DNA of 64,000 nt from an uncultured Alphaproteobacteria bacterium (GTDB lineage Bacteria; Pseudomonadota; Alphaproteobacteria; GCA-2731375), in NCBI GenBank assembly GCA_951812805.1, contig CATOSZ010000001.1, positions 1,302,001 to 1,366,000 on the forward strand. The letters run 5' to 3'. Both the position numbers and the translations under genes were made by a program. The stretch's first letter is position 1; every line of letters begins with the position of its first letter. A model generated the notes under the pieces. The model did no database searches and was not told the DNA's origin. It was given only the letters and a program-made list of their open reading frames with translations. Positions 31,165 through 41,619 of the stretch are shown piece after piece.

Positions 31165-32673
31165 GTGGTATTGATGGAAAGCGTATTGAAGATCCGACGT
31201 TGGATATTACGGGAGGGTCGGAGTATCCGATCTGTATCTCGTCAGACTGGTTTGTCGCGGAACACGATTAAGAAGTATCTGAAGGACGGCGATCCACCGA
31301 GCTATCAGCGGCGCGTTTCACCCGTCCGGCGTAAGCTTAGCGATGGCTTCGCCAGCCGGCTTCGGGCGCTCTTTGAGCAGGACCTGGGGCGCCCGCGCCG
31401 TGAGCGCCGGACGGCCAAGAAGCTTTATGAGCAGCTTGTGTCGGAAGGCTATAGCGGATCCTACTCGACGGTTCAGAGGTTTGTCCGCGACCTGAAGCGT
31501 TCTGGCGCCGGATCGGGGGATGCGTTCATTCCGTTGCACTTTACGGCAGGTGACGCGCTCCAGTTTGACTGGAGCACGGAATACGCTGTCCTGGGCGGTG
31601 TCGAGCAGAAGGTAAAGGTTGCCCACTTCCGCCTATGTCATAGCCGCAAGCCCTTTGTTGTTGCCTATCCCAGCGAATCTCAGGAGATGGTGCTGGACGC
31701 CTTTGCACGGGCGATGTCTTTCTATGGCGGCGTACCGCGCCGGGTGATCATCGACAACCCCAAGACGATGGTAACCTATGTTTCGCGCTCTAAGGACCGT
31801 GTGTTCCATCCGCGCTTTCTGGCGTTGATGAACCACTATGTGATGGAACCGGTTGCTTGCACACCCGCGGCGGGGTGGGAGAAGGGTCAGATTGAGAACC
31901 AGGTTGGGTTCCTGCGGGGACAGCTGTTTGCGCCCAAGCCCGCCTTTGACGATCTGGATGCGCTGAACGGCTGGTTGCGTCTGCGCTGCGAGGAATTGGC
32001 GAATCGCGCCCACCCCGAACAATCGGATCGCAAGATCTCGGACGTGTTCGCAGACGAGTGCGCCGAACTGCGTCCCCTGGGCCGGGCTTTTGACGGCTAT
32101 GTTGAGAAGGCCGCTCGTGTCCGCTCTACCTGTCTGGTCCAATATGCCACCAATCGCTATAGCGTCCCCTCCCGGTTCGCCGGGGAGCTTGTCTCTCTGC
32201 GCGCCTATGCGGACCGGATCGTGGTTGTGTCAGGGCAGAATGTGATTGCCGAGCACAAGCGCCGCTTTACCCGCAACGCCAGCTATTTCGAGCCCTGGCA
32301 TTACCTGCCCCTACTCGACCGCAAGCCCGGCGCGCTGAGAGATGGCGCGCCCTTTGTGGGTTGGCAATTGCCTGAGGCGATGCACCGGGTCAGGGCGCAT
32401 TACATGGCCGGCAAAGGCGGGGACCGGGAGTTTGTCGATCTGCTCCTGCTGGCCCAGGATCACGGGATCGAGGTGGTCGAGATAGCCTGTGAACTGGCCG
32501 TGGAGCAGAACACGCTGCGCCTTCCGGCCATCATCAATCTGATCAACCAACTGGTGGAGCCGGTCATCGCGCCATGGGGCGAGAGCCACGCCTATCCGCA
32601 ACTGACCTTGCGGCCCGAAGCGGACTGCAAGCGCTATGAGACGCTGTGCGTTGCCGGGGAGGCCGTCGCATGA
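31165..32673 (+). CDS. istA: IS21-family transposase IstA (IS21-A copy 2)
   Basis: Intact, about 502 residues, same protein as in copy 1: helix-turn-helix at the N-terminus, then catalytic Asp ('LQFDWST'), Asp ('IIDNPKT') and Glu ('GQIENQVG'). GGAGG at 31151-31155 supports the GTG start at 31165. Its stop overlaps the istB start (ATGA at 32670). Confidence 0.93.
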   Translation: MVLMESVLKIRRWILREGRSIRSVSRQTGLSRNTIKKYLKDGDPPSYQRRVSPVRRKLSDGFASRLRALFEQDLGRPRRERRTAKKLYEQLVSEGYSGSYSTVQRFVRDLKRSGAGSGDAFIPLHFTAGDALQFDWSTEYAVLGGVEQKVKVAHFRLCHSRKPFVVAYPSESQEMVLDAFARAMSFYGGVPRRVIIDNPKTMVTYVSRSKDRVFHPRFLALMNHYVMEPVACTPAAGWEKGQIENQVGFLRGQLFAPKPAFDDLDALNGWLRLRCEELANRAHPEQSDRKISDVFADECAELRPLGRAFDGYVEKAARVRSTCLVQYATNRYSVPSRFAGELVSLRAYADRIVVVSGQNVIAEHKRRFTRNASYFEPWHYLPLLDRKPGALRDGAPFVGWQLPEAMHRVRAHYMAGKGGDREFVDLLLLAQDHGIEVVEIACELAVEQNTLRLPAIINLINQLVEPVIAPWGESHAYPQLTLRPEADCKRYETLCVAGEAVA

Positions 32674-32892
32674 AAGCTTTGATAGACCAACTGATCGCCC
32701 TGAGGCTGTATGGAATGGCGGCTTGCGCCGAAGCTTTGCTGGCCGCGCGCAAGCCGCCAAGTCTGACCACTGCGATAAAGCAACTGATCGACGCCGAGAC
32801 TGTAGAGCGCCGGGTGCGCTCTATCCAGCACCAAATGCGGGCCTCGAAGTTCCCCCACCATAAGGACTTCGCCACTTTCGATTACGGCCTAG

Positions 32893-34436
32893 CAGCCTGT
32901 CGGACTTGAGCCGAGTTTCGAGATGAGATTCACTGTCACGGTCTGATTCTCTCCTGCGCGGTGATTTTGTGATGAGCAACTTTCGACAGGTTGACCGGGA
33001 GACCAGCTATCTTCTGCCGCCTTCGGTGGACGAATGGCTGCCTGATCGTCATCTGGCGCGCTTCGTGGTCGATGTGCTGGAGCAGCTGGATCTCTCTGCG
33101 TTCGTGAAGGCCTATCGTGGTTCGGGCTCGGCGGCGCATCACCCGAGCGTCCTGCTGGGCCTGCTGATCTACGGCTACGCGACGGGGGTGCATTCCAGCC
33201 GGAAGCTGGAGCGGGCGAGCTATGATTCGGTGGCCTTCCGCTTCATCGCGGCAAACGACCACCCCGACCACGACACGATCGCCACGTTCCGCCGTCGCTT
33301 CCTGCCGCTGATCGAGGGGCTGTTCGTGCAGGTTCTGCTGCTGGCGCGGCAGGCCGGCATGCTGCAACTGGGCACGGTGGCGCTGGACGGGACGAAGATC
33401 CATGCCGACGCGAGCCGGCACAGCGCCCTGTCGTGGCAGCGTGCGGGCGAGATCGAAGCCCGGCTGCGGGCCGAGGTGGCGGAGTTGATGGCGTTGGCGG
33501 AAGCGGCGGACCGGTCCGAGGTTCCCGACGGCATGAGCGTGCCGGAGGAGCTGGCACGGCGCGAGGACCGGCTGGCGGCGATCGCCGCGGCGAAGGCGGA
33601 GATCGAGGCGCGGGCGGCCGAGCGTCATGCGCGGGAGCAGGCGGAGTACGAAGAGAAGCTGGCAGCCCGCGAGGCGAAGGAAACGCGGACCGGCCGCAAG
33701 CCGGGCGGGCGGCCACCGAAGCCGCCGGAGCCGGGGCCACGGGCGAAGGACCAGGTCAACCTGACGGACCCGGACTCGCGCATCATGCCGGTGGCCGGCG
33801 GCGGCTTCGAGCAGTGCTACAACGCCCAGGCTGCGGTGGCCGCCGGCAGCCTGCTGGTGGTCAGCGCCGACGTGGTGCAGGCGGCGAACGACAAGCAGCA
33901 GATCGAACCGACGCTCGAAGCACTCGCCGGCCTGCCGGACGGGCTTGGCGAGGTCGAGACCCTGTTGGCGGACAGCGGCTACTTCAGCCAGGCCAACGTC
34001 GAGGCCTGCGGGGAAGCGGAGATCGCGCCGCTGATCGCGCTCGGCCGGGAGCACCACCATCTTTCCTGGCGGGACCGCTTCGCCGAGGCGCCGCCAGCGC
34101 CCGAGGATCCGACGCCGCTCGAGGCGATGTGCCATCGCCTGGCCACACCCGAGGGCCGGGCGCTCTACGCGCTTCGCAAGCAGACGCCGGAGCCGGTGTT
34201 CGGCATCATCAAATCGGTGATGGGCTTGCGTCAGTTCAGCCTGCGCGGCCTCGACAAGGCGAAGGGGGAATGGACCTTGGCCACGCTCTCCTGGAACATC
34301 AAGCGGATGTTCGTCCTCAGCCACGCCTGAACGGGCGGGCCAACCCGCGTTCGCAACTTCATGGGGGTAAATCCATGACATCGACGCCCGCCAAGCCAAT
34401 CTTACCAATCCTTGCATGCCCGAGTCCGACAGGCTG
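32893..34436 (+). mobile_element. IS1182-like element, copy 2 (inside IS21-A copy 2)
   Basis: 1,544 bp, ends CAGCCTGTCGGACT, duplication ctag at 32889-32892 and 34437-34440. Same length as copy 1. Both copies lie at the same palindromic tetramer, so target choice appears specific. Confidence 0.92.
32969..34330 (+). CDS. IS1182-like DDE transposase (copy 2)
   Basis: An intact 453-residue transposase, identical in protein sequence to that at 9447-10808, with the same Asp-Asp-Glu series ('VALDGTKIHAD', 'LLADSGYF', 'TPEPVFGI'). Confidence 0.93.
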   Translation: MMSNFRQVDRETSYLLPPSVDEWLPDRHLARFVVDVLEQLDLSAFVKAYRGSGSAAHHPSVLLGLLIYGYATGVHSSRKLERASYDSVAFRFIAANDHPDHDTIATFRRRFLPLIEGLFVQVLLLARQAGMLQLGTVALDGTKIHADASRHSALSWQRAGEIEARLRAEVAELMALAEAADRSEVPDGMSVPEELARREDRLAAIAAAKAEIEARAAERHAREQAEYEEKLAAREAKETRTGRKPGGRPPKPPEPGPRAKDQVNLTDPDSRIMPVAGGGFEQCYNAQAAVAAGSLLVVSADVVQAANDKQQIEPTLEALAGLPDGLGEVETLLADSGYFSQANVEACGEAEIAPLIALGREHHHLSWRDRFAEAPPAPEDPTPLEAMCHRLATPEGRALYALRKQTPEPVFGIIKSVMGLRQFSLRGLDKAKGEWTLATLSWNIKRMFVLSHA

Positions 34437-34962
34437 CTAGCCGCCGTCACCCAAGCGCAAATCGACCCCTTCTGCTCAGGGCAGTTCACCCAGGAGGCCC
34501 ACAACCTCATTCTGGTGGGCGGAACCGGTACGGGCAAAACCCACATCGCCATTGCTCTGGGGACGCTGTTGATCAATCAGGGAAAGAAGGTCCGTTTCTT
34601 CAACGCCGTCGATCTGATCAATGCGCTGATCAAGGAACAGGCCGAAGGCAACGCCGGCAAGATCATCCGGCAACTGACGGCCATGGATTGCGTCATCATC
34701 GACGAACTGGGCTATATCCCATTCCCCAAATCCGGCGGTGCGCTCTTGTTCCACCTGATCAGCAAACTCTATGAGAAGACCAGCGTCATCATCACCACCA
34801 ATCTGGAGTTCGGGGAATGGGTCTCCGTCTTCGGAGATGCAAAAATGACAACCGCGTTGCTGGATCGTGTAACGCATCACTGCGCAATCATCGAAACAGG
34901 CAACATGTCTTACCGCTTCGCACAAAGCAAACAGCGACGACAAAAGTAGCCGCCCTGTAAGC

Positions 34963-35011
34963 AAAGCCCCAGGCTGATCCGCTATATGGAGCCAATCAGC
35001 CTGGGGGCTTT
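34963..35011 (+). terminator. Terminator after istB of IS21-A (copy 2)
   Basis: The same stem-loop as in copy 1: AAGCCCCAGGCTGAT paired with ATCAGCCTGGGGGCTT, then TTT, starting 14 bp after the istB stop. Confidence 0.75.
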
Positions 35012-35106
35012 CATCGCAAAGGCGGGCAAATCAAAACGGGTCCTGTACAGATTGTTCTGCAAAAGGGGTTTCGTAGCTGGGGCACAAGTCCGGGCCGATG
35101 GGGTGG

Positions 35107-35235
35107 ATGAGCTGCCTCCGGCTGGTCCGGGCTCTCGCGATCGAAATCCATGAGGACTGGCTGGATGCCAACCGCTAGCTCAACATGATCCATCTCAAGG
35201 AGAGCAAAAGCGAACGCATCCAGAAAGCCGCCTGA
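35107..35235 (+). pseudogene. IS256-type transposase relic (IS21-A copy 2)
   Basis: The same 42-codon relic as in copy 1, with TAG in place of an expected Tyr codon and a terminal TGA at 35233-35235. Identical decay in all copies shows that it was fixed before IS21-A spread. Confidence 0.45.
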
Positions 35236-35404
35236 CGGCGGCTCGGCATGCCTGGCGCTCCGAGCAATCGAAATCTCCGCGCCAGGCATGCCGGTGGCCC
35301 TCATCGGCAGCCATGACAAACTTGCAGAACAGTCTGGACACTACTTCAAAAGCTCATTGCCACTTCAAGAACCCCACCTGATCCCCACGTTCCGCCGCCG
35401 GCCC

Positions 35405-35511
35405 GGTTGTCCCGGTGGGCCCACAGGCCCCTCCCACGCGGCTTCGCTCCGCGTAACGCAAAGCGCTACACGAAGCCGCGCGGGGCCCTCCCGTGGACTA
35501 CCGGGACAACC
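35405..35511. repeat. 107-bp palindrome inside IS21-A (copy 2)
   Basis: The same imperfect inverted repeat as at 1385-1491 (arms GGTTGTCCCGGT / ACCGGGACAACC). Confidence 0.7.
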
Positions 35512-36731
35512 TCCGTCGAAGCAAGGGGGGGGTCAATTTTGCACGCCGATAGGGGGTCAGAATTAAATGCTGATTGACACTCGACCTCTCGATGTTCGTC
35601 GCCGGGCCCTTCGCCACGGCGATCCTGGCCGACCTCGGCGCCGAGGTGGTGAAGATCGAGCCGCCGGGCGGCGATCCCGTGCGCGCCAACCGAATCGGCC
35701 CGCAAATCGGCGCCATGAACGCCCAGTTCCACACCTTCAACCGGGGCAAGGCGAGCCTGGTGCTCGACCTCAAGACCGAGACGGGGTGCGACGCGTTCCG
35801 CCGCCTCGTGCCGGGCGCCGACATCGTCTTCGACAACTTCCGCCCGGGCGTGATGGCCCGCCTCGGCCTCGACCACGCCGCCCTCGCCGCGCTAAAGCCG
35901 GAGATCGTCGCCGTATCGCTCAGCGCCTTTGGCGCCAAGGGACCCTGGGCCAAGCGTCCCGGCTACGACCTCGTGGTCCAGGCCTTGGGCGGCGGCATGA
36001 GCCTGACCGGTCACCCGGAGACCGGACCGGCGCACATCCCCTTCCACCTCGGCGACACGGCGGGCGGCCTCTATGCCGCCATCGCCATGCTGTCGGCGGT
36101 GCTGGAGGCGCGGCGCACCGGCCACGGCCGGGCTTTCGAAGTCTCGATGCTGGACGCGCAGCTCGCACTGCTGGGGGACGAGGTGACCAATCACTTCGCC
36201 GGCGATTGGCCGGGCGAACCGCACGGCGCCGGGCATCCCGCACTCGCCCCCTACAGCGCCTATCCGACGGCCGACCACCCCCTGGTCATCGCCGCCGTCG
36301 GCACGGAGGTGTTCTGGCACAACCTGCTGGGCGCGCTCGGCCTCGAAACGCTGGCCGACGACGCCCGCTTCGCCGACAACGCGGCCCGCTCGGCCAACCG
36401 CGCGGCGATGGACGCGGCGATCGTCGCGGTCCTGCAACGCAAACCCCGCGCCGCGTGGCTGGACATATTTCAGGCCGCCGACGTCCCCGCCGCCCCGATC
36501 CTCTCGATTTCCGAGGCCGTCACCAGCCCGCATGCCGAGGCCCGCGGCCTCATCGCCACCGTCCCCGGCCCCGACGGCAGCGAAGCCCGCGTCCCGGTCC
36601 TACCGATCCGCCCCCTCGAAGCGGCACCCTTCCCGCCATCCTCCGGCACGCCGGCCCTCGACACGGCCGAACACGATCGGCTCGCCGACGACGGCGGCGA
36701 TTCTCCAACCCGATGATTTCAATGAGGGACT

Positions 36732-36809
36732 TGGGGCGAGTGACCGGAATTGAACCGGCGACCTCCAGAGCCACAATCTGGCGCTCTAACCGACTGAGCT
36801 ACACCCGCC
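36732..36809 (-). tRNA. tRNA-His (GTG anticodon)
   Basis: The minus strand folds as a tRNA. It has the extra 5' G (G-1) opposite C73, as required for tRNA-His, and an acceptor stem GCGGGTG/CACTCGC. The D-arm is TAGCTCAGTCGGTTAGAG, the anticodon loop is TTGTGGC with GTG, the T-arm is GCCGGTTCAATTCCGGT, and CCA is encoded at 36732-36734. It ends 15 bp after the split CoA-transferase gene, on the opposite strand. Confidence 0.95.
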
Positions 36810-36900
36810 AAGCGAGGCCCGCTGATACGCCTTTCCCCCGGCGGCGTCAAGACGGCGCGCGCCGCGGGCCGGGCGCGCGTCGCCTTCACGTCGGTCATGA

Positions 36901-37584
36901 TCAGTTGTGGCCATCACCGTCGTCGGCCGCATCCTGACCCGTCTCGCCCTGCAGCTCGGCGCCGTCCTCGATGCCCTCGCCCGGCGGGCGGATGCCGCGG
37001 GTTACCGCCACCTGCGTGGCGCCCTGCCCAACCCGACCGGTACTGCCGGCCGCGACTGCCGAAGCGTCGCCGCCCGCCGCCGGCGAGATCTCGACCTCGC
37101 CGTCGATCACTTCGACGGCGGTCGAGCCGTCGGCGCCGATGGTCACGACAAAGTCGGTGCCACGCACGCCGATCAGGGCGGTCGGGGTGCGGACCTTGTA
37201 GGACGGCTTGGCGAGCTTGCCGGTTACCAGCCGGAGCACACCCTTGGTCATGTTCGCGGTGAAGCTGCCGGCGCCCCCCGCCTGGGTGAAGACGAACTCG
37301 TCCAGCACGACCTCCGAATCGGAACCGACGCGCAGGTCCGTGCCGTCGACGAAGCGAACATGCGCAGCCCCCTTCGATACGGTGCGCACGCCCTGCTGGG
37401 CGTAGACCGCGTCATGGGTGAAGAGATCCTTCCACGTGCCGCCCTGCCCGCCGTAAGCCCAGACGCGGACATAATTCACCGCGCCGATCCGCTCCTGCGC
37501 GCCGGCCGCCTCGATCATCAGGGTCGGCGTCGCCAATACCGCGAGCGCCAGCGCACCGGCCAAGCTCTTAATCCGAAATTCCAT
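36901..37584 (-). CDS. FecR-domain exported protein
   Basis: A 227-residue protein with a signal peptide (about 1-29, ending Ala-Gly-Ala-Gln). A FecR-type beta domain follows: 'QGVRTVSKGAAHVRFVDGTDLRVGSDSEVVLDEFVF' type pattern over about residues 63-98, then 'GKLAKPSYKVRTPTALIGVRGTDFVV' type pattern to about 152. There is no N-terminal membrane-anchored sigma-factor-binding part, so it is a free periplasmic FecR-like protein and not an anti-sigma factor. The C-terminus is acidic and disordered. It lies between tRNA-His and the split aminotransferase, on the minus strand. Confidence 0.85.
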   Translation of the reverse strand: MEFRIKSLAGALALAVLATPTLMIEAAGAQERIGAVNYVRVWAYGGQGGTWKDLFTHDAVYAQQGVRTVSKGAAHVRFVDGTDLRVGSDSEVVLDEFVFTQAGGAGSFTANMTKGVLRLVTGKLAKPSYKVRTPTALIGVRGTDFVVTIGADGSTAVEVIDGEVEISPAAGGDASAVAAGSTGRVGQGATQVAVTRGIRPPGEGIEDGAELQGETGQDAADDGDGHN

Positions 37585-38482
37585 GCAAACACGTCACCTT
37601 CATAAGTCCGGCGAACCGACAGCCTGCGGCGCGCCGGGTGAAACCCTCCCCCCGGATTGTCGGCCATGCCGGCCATGGCGGCAATCGCTTCCTCGCCGCC
37701 AGGTTGCACGACGAAGGTCAAGAAGTCGTGAAGTGGGCTTCCAATCGTTCGACCGCGCCCTGCAGCACGTCGTCGCGCTTGCAGAAGCAGAAGCGGACCA
37801 GGTGCTCGACGCTCTGGTCGGAATAGAGCGCGCTCACCGGCACGACGGTGACGCCGGCCTCGAGGGTCAGGTGCCGGCAGAATTCGACATCGCCGCCGTT
37901 GAAGCCGAGCGGGCGGAAATCGACGTTCATGAAATAGGTCGAATTGCAGGTCAGCACATCGAAGCCGATGGCCGAGAGGTGGGCTTCCAGGTAGTCCCGC
38001 TTGGCCCGCAGCTGGCCGGCGAGGCCGCTGTACCATGCGACCTCGTTGTCGAGGCCGTGGGCGACGGCGCGCTGCAGGTTGGGCGGCGTGGTGAAGACCA
38101 GGAATTGATGCGCCTTGGCGACGATGGCCAGCAGGTCCGGCGCGGCGGTGACGTAGCCGACCTTCCAGCCGGTCATCGAAAAGGTCTTGCCGGCGGATCC
38201 GATACGCACGCACCGCTCGGCCATACCGGGCAGCGTGATGAGCGGGATATGCGGTGCCTCGCCGAGCACGAGGTGCTCGTAGACTTCGTCGCAAATCGCA
38301 TAGGCGTCGTGTCGGCGCAGCATATCGGCGATCAGGTTCAGCTCTTCGGCCGTGTAGACCTTGCCGGTCGGGTTCATTGCGGATTTCGGTAGTTCCGGAC
38401 GGCGGTTTCAGTAAGTCCTGGCCACCGATTTCATAAAGTCCCGGCCGGTTCCGGGAGTTTGGCTTCGGGTGCCTTGTTGCCG

Positions 38483-39259
38483 TCAGTCGGGATTGTTTTC
38501 CGTTGTGGTTGGCTGGGTCAAGTCGGTCGTCGATTTCTTCTTTCGCATGCTGTCGCCTTTCAAGCCGATGCGGTGGGCGTTGTGGATGACGCGGTCGAGG
38601 ATGGCGTCGGCGATGGTGGCCTCGCCGATCAGGTCGTGCCAGGCGGTCACGGGGATCTGCGCGGTGATGAGGGTTGAGCGTCGGTGGTATCGTTCCTCGC
38701 AGATTTCCAGGAGATCGAGGCGCTGGCGGTCGGTCAGGCCATGGGTTCCCCAGTCGTCGAGGACGAGCAGCTGGACCCGGGCGAGGCGGTCGATCAGGCG
38801 GGGCAGCCGGCCGTCGAGGCGGGCCATGGCGAGGTCCTCGAAGAGCCTGGGCATGCGGACGTAGAGGACGGAATGATCGAGCCTGGCGGCCTGATGGGCG
38901 ATGGCACAGGCGAGCCATGTCTTGCCGGTTCCGGTCTGGCCGGTGACGATGAGGTTCTCGTGTGCCTTGAGCCAGACGCCCTGGGCGAGAGAGAGGACGG
39001 CGCGGCGGTCGAGGCCTCGTTCGGCGGCGAAGTCGATGTCCTCGATGCAGGCCTCGGGGAAGCGTAGCCTGGCCTGTCTGAGGCGGTTGGCGAGGCGCTT
39101 GTCGGCGCGGGTGGCGGCCTCGCGGTCGAGCATGAGGGCGAGCCAGTCCTCGCGGTTCAATTCCGATGATTGGCCTCGCTCGGCCATGTCGCGGTAAGCC
39201 TCTGCCATGCCCTTGAAGCCGAGGGCCTGCATCTGGTCGAGGGTCGGGTGTGTCAGCAT
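38483..39259 (-). CDS. istB: IstB (IS21-B copy 2)
   Basis: An intact 258-residue helper ATPase, same as the copy at 3832-4608: Walker A 'GQTGTGKTW', Walker B 'LLVLDDWG'. Confidence 0.95.
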   Translation of the reverse strand: MLTHPTLDQMQALGFKGMAEAYRDMAERGQSSELNREDWLALMLDREAATRADKRLANRLRQARLRFPEACIEDIDFAAERGLDRRAVLSLAQGVWLKAHENLIVTGQTGTGKTWLACAIAHQAARLDHSVLYVRMPRLFEDLAMARLDGRLPRLIDRLARVQLLVLDDWGTHGLTDRQRLDLLEICEERYHRRSTLITAQIPVTAWHDLIGEATIADAILDRVIHNAHRIGLKGDSMRKKKSTTDLTQPTTTENNPD

Positions 39260-39276
39260 GAGGTGTCTTCTCCTGG

Positions 39277-40830
39277 TTATCGGTAGTAGCCGGGGCCGCG
39301 GATGTTGGTGTGTGGCGGCAGCGGCAGAAGCGGTTCGCGCTCGGGGCGTGTGCGATCGAGGCCGGACTTGAGGATGGCGGCGAGCGATGAGTAGCTGGTC
39401 GTGTTGATGGTGAGCGCGCGTGCGCAGGCGGCCTCGACGCGTTCCGGTTCGTATCGGCGGGCGAGCGACAAGACGCCCATGGCGCTGCGATAGCCTTGCT
39501 CGGGATGGGGCCGATCGCGGATCATCCGCTCGACCAGGAGGGCGGCGTTGGGGCCGATGCGGCTGGCCTGGTCGATCAGGCTTTGTGGCGTTCGCTCGGC
39601 ATAGCGCTGGTGCGCCTTGGGCATGTGGGCCGGGATCGTGGCATGGCCGCCATGCGGTGAGCGGCGGAGATGGCTGGCGACGCGCTTGTGGTTGTGGAAG
39701 ATCTCGACCGTGCGGTGAGTGAGCCGGACTTGGACCTTGCGGCCGATCAGGCCGTGCGGCACGGAGTAGAAGCTGCGCTCGACGTCGACGTGATAGTCGG
39801 AATGGACCTTGGCGGTCTTCCATTCGGCATATTCGAAGGGCGTCGTCGGCAGGGGTGCCAGGGCCTCGCGCTCGATGGCCTCGAACATCTGGCGCCGGCT
39901 CTTTCCAAGGTTGCGCATGGGCCGCTCGTTGAGCTCCTCGAGGAGGTCGCGGATCGCCCGGTTGAGCTGGTCGAGGGAGAAGAAGCGCGTATTGCGCAGT
40001 CTTGCCAGGATCCAGCGCTCGACGACCTGGACGGCGACTTCGACCTTGGCCTTGTCGCGCGGCTTGCGGACCCGGGTCGGCAGGACGGTGGTGTCGTAGT
40101 GCTCGGCGAGCGCGGCGAAGGTCGGGTTGAGGGTCGGCTCGAACCAGAGCGGCTTGGCGACGCCGGCCTTGAGGTTATCGCAGACGATGCTCTTGGGCAC
40201 GCCGCCGAAGTAGGCGAGCGCCCGGCATTGTCCGGCGACCCAGTCGGGCAGGCGCTGGGTCAGGCTGGCGGTGGCGAAGGTGAGCGAGGAAGCGCCCAGC
40301 ACGGCGACGAAGATCTGCGCGTCGTGCACCTCGCCGGTCTCGGGGTCGACGATGTCCACCGTCTGGCCGGCATAATCGGTCTGCATGACCGCACCGGCCT
40401 CGTGGCGGTTGCGCCAGGTGGCGCCGGTGCGCCGCTTGAACGCCGTGAAGGCTTCGCAGAACCAGGTGTAGCCGTAGCCATCGGGATGTGAGGCGCGGTA
40501 TTCCTGCCAGAGCAGGGTCAGCGTCACCCCCTTGCGCTTCAGCTCGGCCGCGACCGTCGGCCAGTGCGGCTCGCACCTGTCGCGCGGGGGCCGGCCCATG
40601 CGGCGGAACAGCGTCTCTTGCAGGACCGCGTCGTCCTCGTATTCCGCCGGCAGCGGCCAGGCGGTAAGGCCGACCTCGCGGGCCCGCAGCAAATAGGTCG
40701 ACACTGTCGTCTTGGAGACCTTCAGCCGTTCCGCCACCTCTCGCGCCGAGAGGCCTTGGTCATGCGTCAGCCGCAGGATCGTTCGTGCATCTCTCACCGT
40801 CGTTCGTCTCGTCTGCTTCCGTCTGGGCAT
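39277..40830 (-). CDS. istA: IstA (IS21-B copy 2)
   Basis: An intact 517-residue transposase, same as the copy at 2261-3814, with catalytic Asp ('MQTDYAG'), Asp ('VCDNLKAG') and Glu ('AKVEVAVQ'). With IstB it forms a complete transposition machinery. Confidence 0.95.
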   Translation of the reverse strand: MPRRKQTRRTTVRDARTILRLTHDQGLSAREVAERLKVSKTTVSTYLLRAREVGLTAWPLPAEYEDDAVLQETLFRRMGRPPRDRCEPHWPTVAAELKRKGVTLTLLWQEYRASHPDGYGYTWFCEAFTAFKRRTGATWRNRHEAGAVMQTDYAGQTVDIVDPETGEVHDAQIFVAVLGASSLTFATASLTQRLPDWVAGQCRALAYFGGVPKSIVCDNLKAGVAKPLWFEPTLNPTFAALAEHYDTTVLPTRVRKPRDKAKVEVAVQVVERWILARLRNTRFFSLDQLNRAIRDLLEELNERPMRNLGKSRRQMFEAIEREALAPLPTTPFEYAEWKTAKVHSDYHVDVERSFYSVPHGLIGRKVQVRLTHRTVEIFHNHKRVASHLRRSPHGGHATIPAHMPKAHQRYAERTPQSLIDQASRIGPNAALLVERMIRDRPHPEQGYRSAMGVLSLARRYEPERVEAACARALTINTTSYSSLAAILKSGLDRTRPEREPLLPLPPHTNIRGPGYYR

Positions 40831-41583
40831 GTCCCCTCCCGGCAAAAGCCAAGAGGTAGACGCCGAGACGGCGCACCCGAAAGCTGAACTCAGATCGCCC
40901 CGTGATGCTGTCCGGGACTTTCCGGAATCACTGGCCGCGACTTACTGAAATCTCTGGCCAGGACTTTCCGTAATCGGTGTCCGGGACTTTCCGAAACGCG
41001 CAGTTCATCGGATTGTTCAGCAGAAGCAGCTTGGTGCGGTCCGAAAATGCGGCCTCCAGCTCGGCCACGGGCAGGCTCCACTCCGGCGGCGCCAGGCGAA
41101 CCAGCTTCGGCACGCCGCCGGCGCGGCGCACCATCGGCAGGTAGCTGTCGTAGAGTGGCTCCAGCAACACGACCTCGTCGCCCGGGTCGATCAGCGCCAG
41201 CAAGGCGGCGGCCAAGGCCTCCGTCGCGCCCGAGGTCACCATGACCTGGCTCTGCCAGTCGACCTCGAGGCCGTGGAAGCGCGCCTCGTGCCGGGCCACG
41301 GCCTGGCGCAGCTCGGGAATGCCCATCATCGGCGGATACTGGTTTGAAAAGTCGCGCGTGGCCTCATAGGCGACGGACTTCATGCTCTCGGGCCCTTCCT
41401 CGTCCGGAAAGCCCTGGCCGAGGTTGATACTCCCATGCTCGACCGCGAGGCGAGACATCATTTCGAAGACGGTCGTGCCGTAGCCGGAAAGGACCTGGTT
41501 CACAGGCTTCATCGCGCCACTCCCCGATCAATGGGCAGCGGGGAAAGCACGTCCCCGTGTGGGGAGACAGAAAAGACTAAGAA

Positions 41584-41619
41584 TCCGGACTATCTCGGAT
41601 GAGGTCGGACTATTCCGAA
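41584..41619 (-). promoter_or_regulatory. Paired operator-like repeats upstream of the aminotransferase
   Basis: On the minus strand two related sites, TTCGGAATAGTCCGA and TCCGAGATAGTCCGGA, share the core ATAGTCCG and are spaced 20 bp apart, about two helical turns. Each is itself a partial palindrome. They lie 70-110 bp before the aminotransferase start. The pattern would suit a dimeric repressor, for example of the Rrf2 type, but no regulator gene is adjacent. Confidence 0.35.

Larger units (their letters stand above)
32670..34949 (+). pseudogene. istB: istB of IS21-A copy 2, split by an IS1182-like element (join 32670..32892, 34441..34949)
   Basis: The helper ATPase gene is cut after 74 codons, before the Walker A motif, by the element at 32893-34436. 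The tetramer ctag flanks the insertion. The two parts sum to 732 bp, the intact length. No working IstB can be made from this copy; the downstream fragment alone has an internal ATG that could yield Walker motifs without the N-terminus. Confidence 0.92.
31058..35579 (+). mobile_element. IS21-A copy 2, interrupted by an IS1182-like element
   Basis: It begins TGTGAATCGG and ends CTGATTGACA with a 6-bp duplication (ctcgac). Without the inner IS1182-like element and its ctag duplication it is 2,974 bp. istA is intact and istB is split. The last 630 bp carry the terminator, transposase relic and palindrome found in every copy. It lies in direct orientation with copy 3 and inverted to copy 1. Confidence 0.92.
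31016..36716 (+). pseudogene. CaiB/BaiF-family CoA-transferase split by IS21-A copy 2 (join 31016..31057, 35586..36716)
   Basis: Only 14 codons lie before the IS. The hexamer ctcgac is present on both sides (31052-31057, 35580-35585). Removing the IS and one hexamer gives 'GIRILDLSMFVAGPFAT', the standard N-terminus of class III CoA-transferases, and a 390-residue frame. Further family marks are 'LADLGAEVVKIEPPGG' and 'DIVFDNFRPGVMARLGLD', whose Asp is at the position of the catalytic Asp (about 165) only by family order. It would move CoA between carboxylic acids, in line with the TRAP and amidohydrolase genes just upstream. The remaining 3' part still has no defect, so the insertion is recent. 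Confidence 0.9.
38378..41002 (-). mobile_element. IS21-B copy 2, in the aminotransferase gene
   Basis: A complete, uninterrupted 2,625-bp copy with both genes intact and a 6-bp duplication (gttcat). Three terminal repeat units start at about 38382, 38404 and 38427. Four units at the other end keep the 23-bp spacing. This is the reference copy for the element. Confidence 0.95.
37718..41512 (-). pseudogene. Class I/II PLP aminotransferase split by IS21-B (join 37718..38371, 41003..41512)
   Basis: IS21-B sits after codon 170. The hexamer gttcat occurs on both sides (38372-38377, 41003-41008). Removing the IS and one hexamer restores 'LLLNNPMNPTGKVY', the aminotransferase motif, and a 387-residue frame. 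The PLP-binding Lys is in 'GSAGKTFSMTGWKVGY', and 'CDEVYEHLV' carries the Asp that pairs with the pyridine nitrogen. By pattern it belongs to the kynurenine/methionine/succinyl-DAP aminotransferase branch; the exact substrate is open. All other positions are intact, so loss of function is recent. Two operator-like repeats lie upstream at 41584-41619. Confidence 0.92.

Noticed and set aside
36901-37584. Anti-sigma factor of a FecIR-type signalling system
   Set aside because: The protein has a signal peptide and only the periplasmic FecR-like part; no sigma factor or TonB receptor gene is adjacent.
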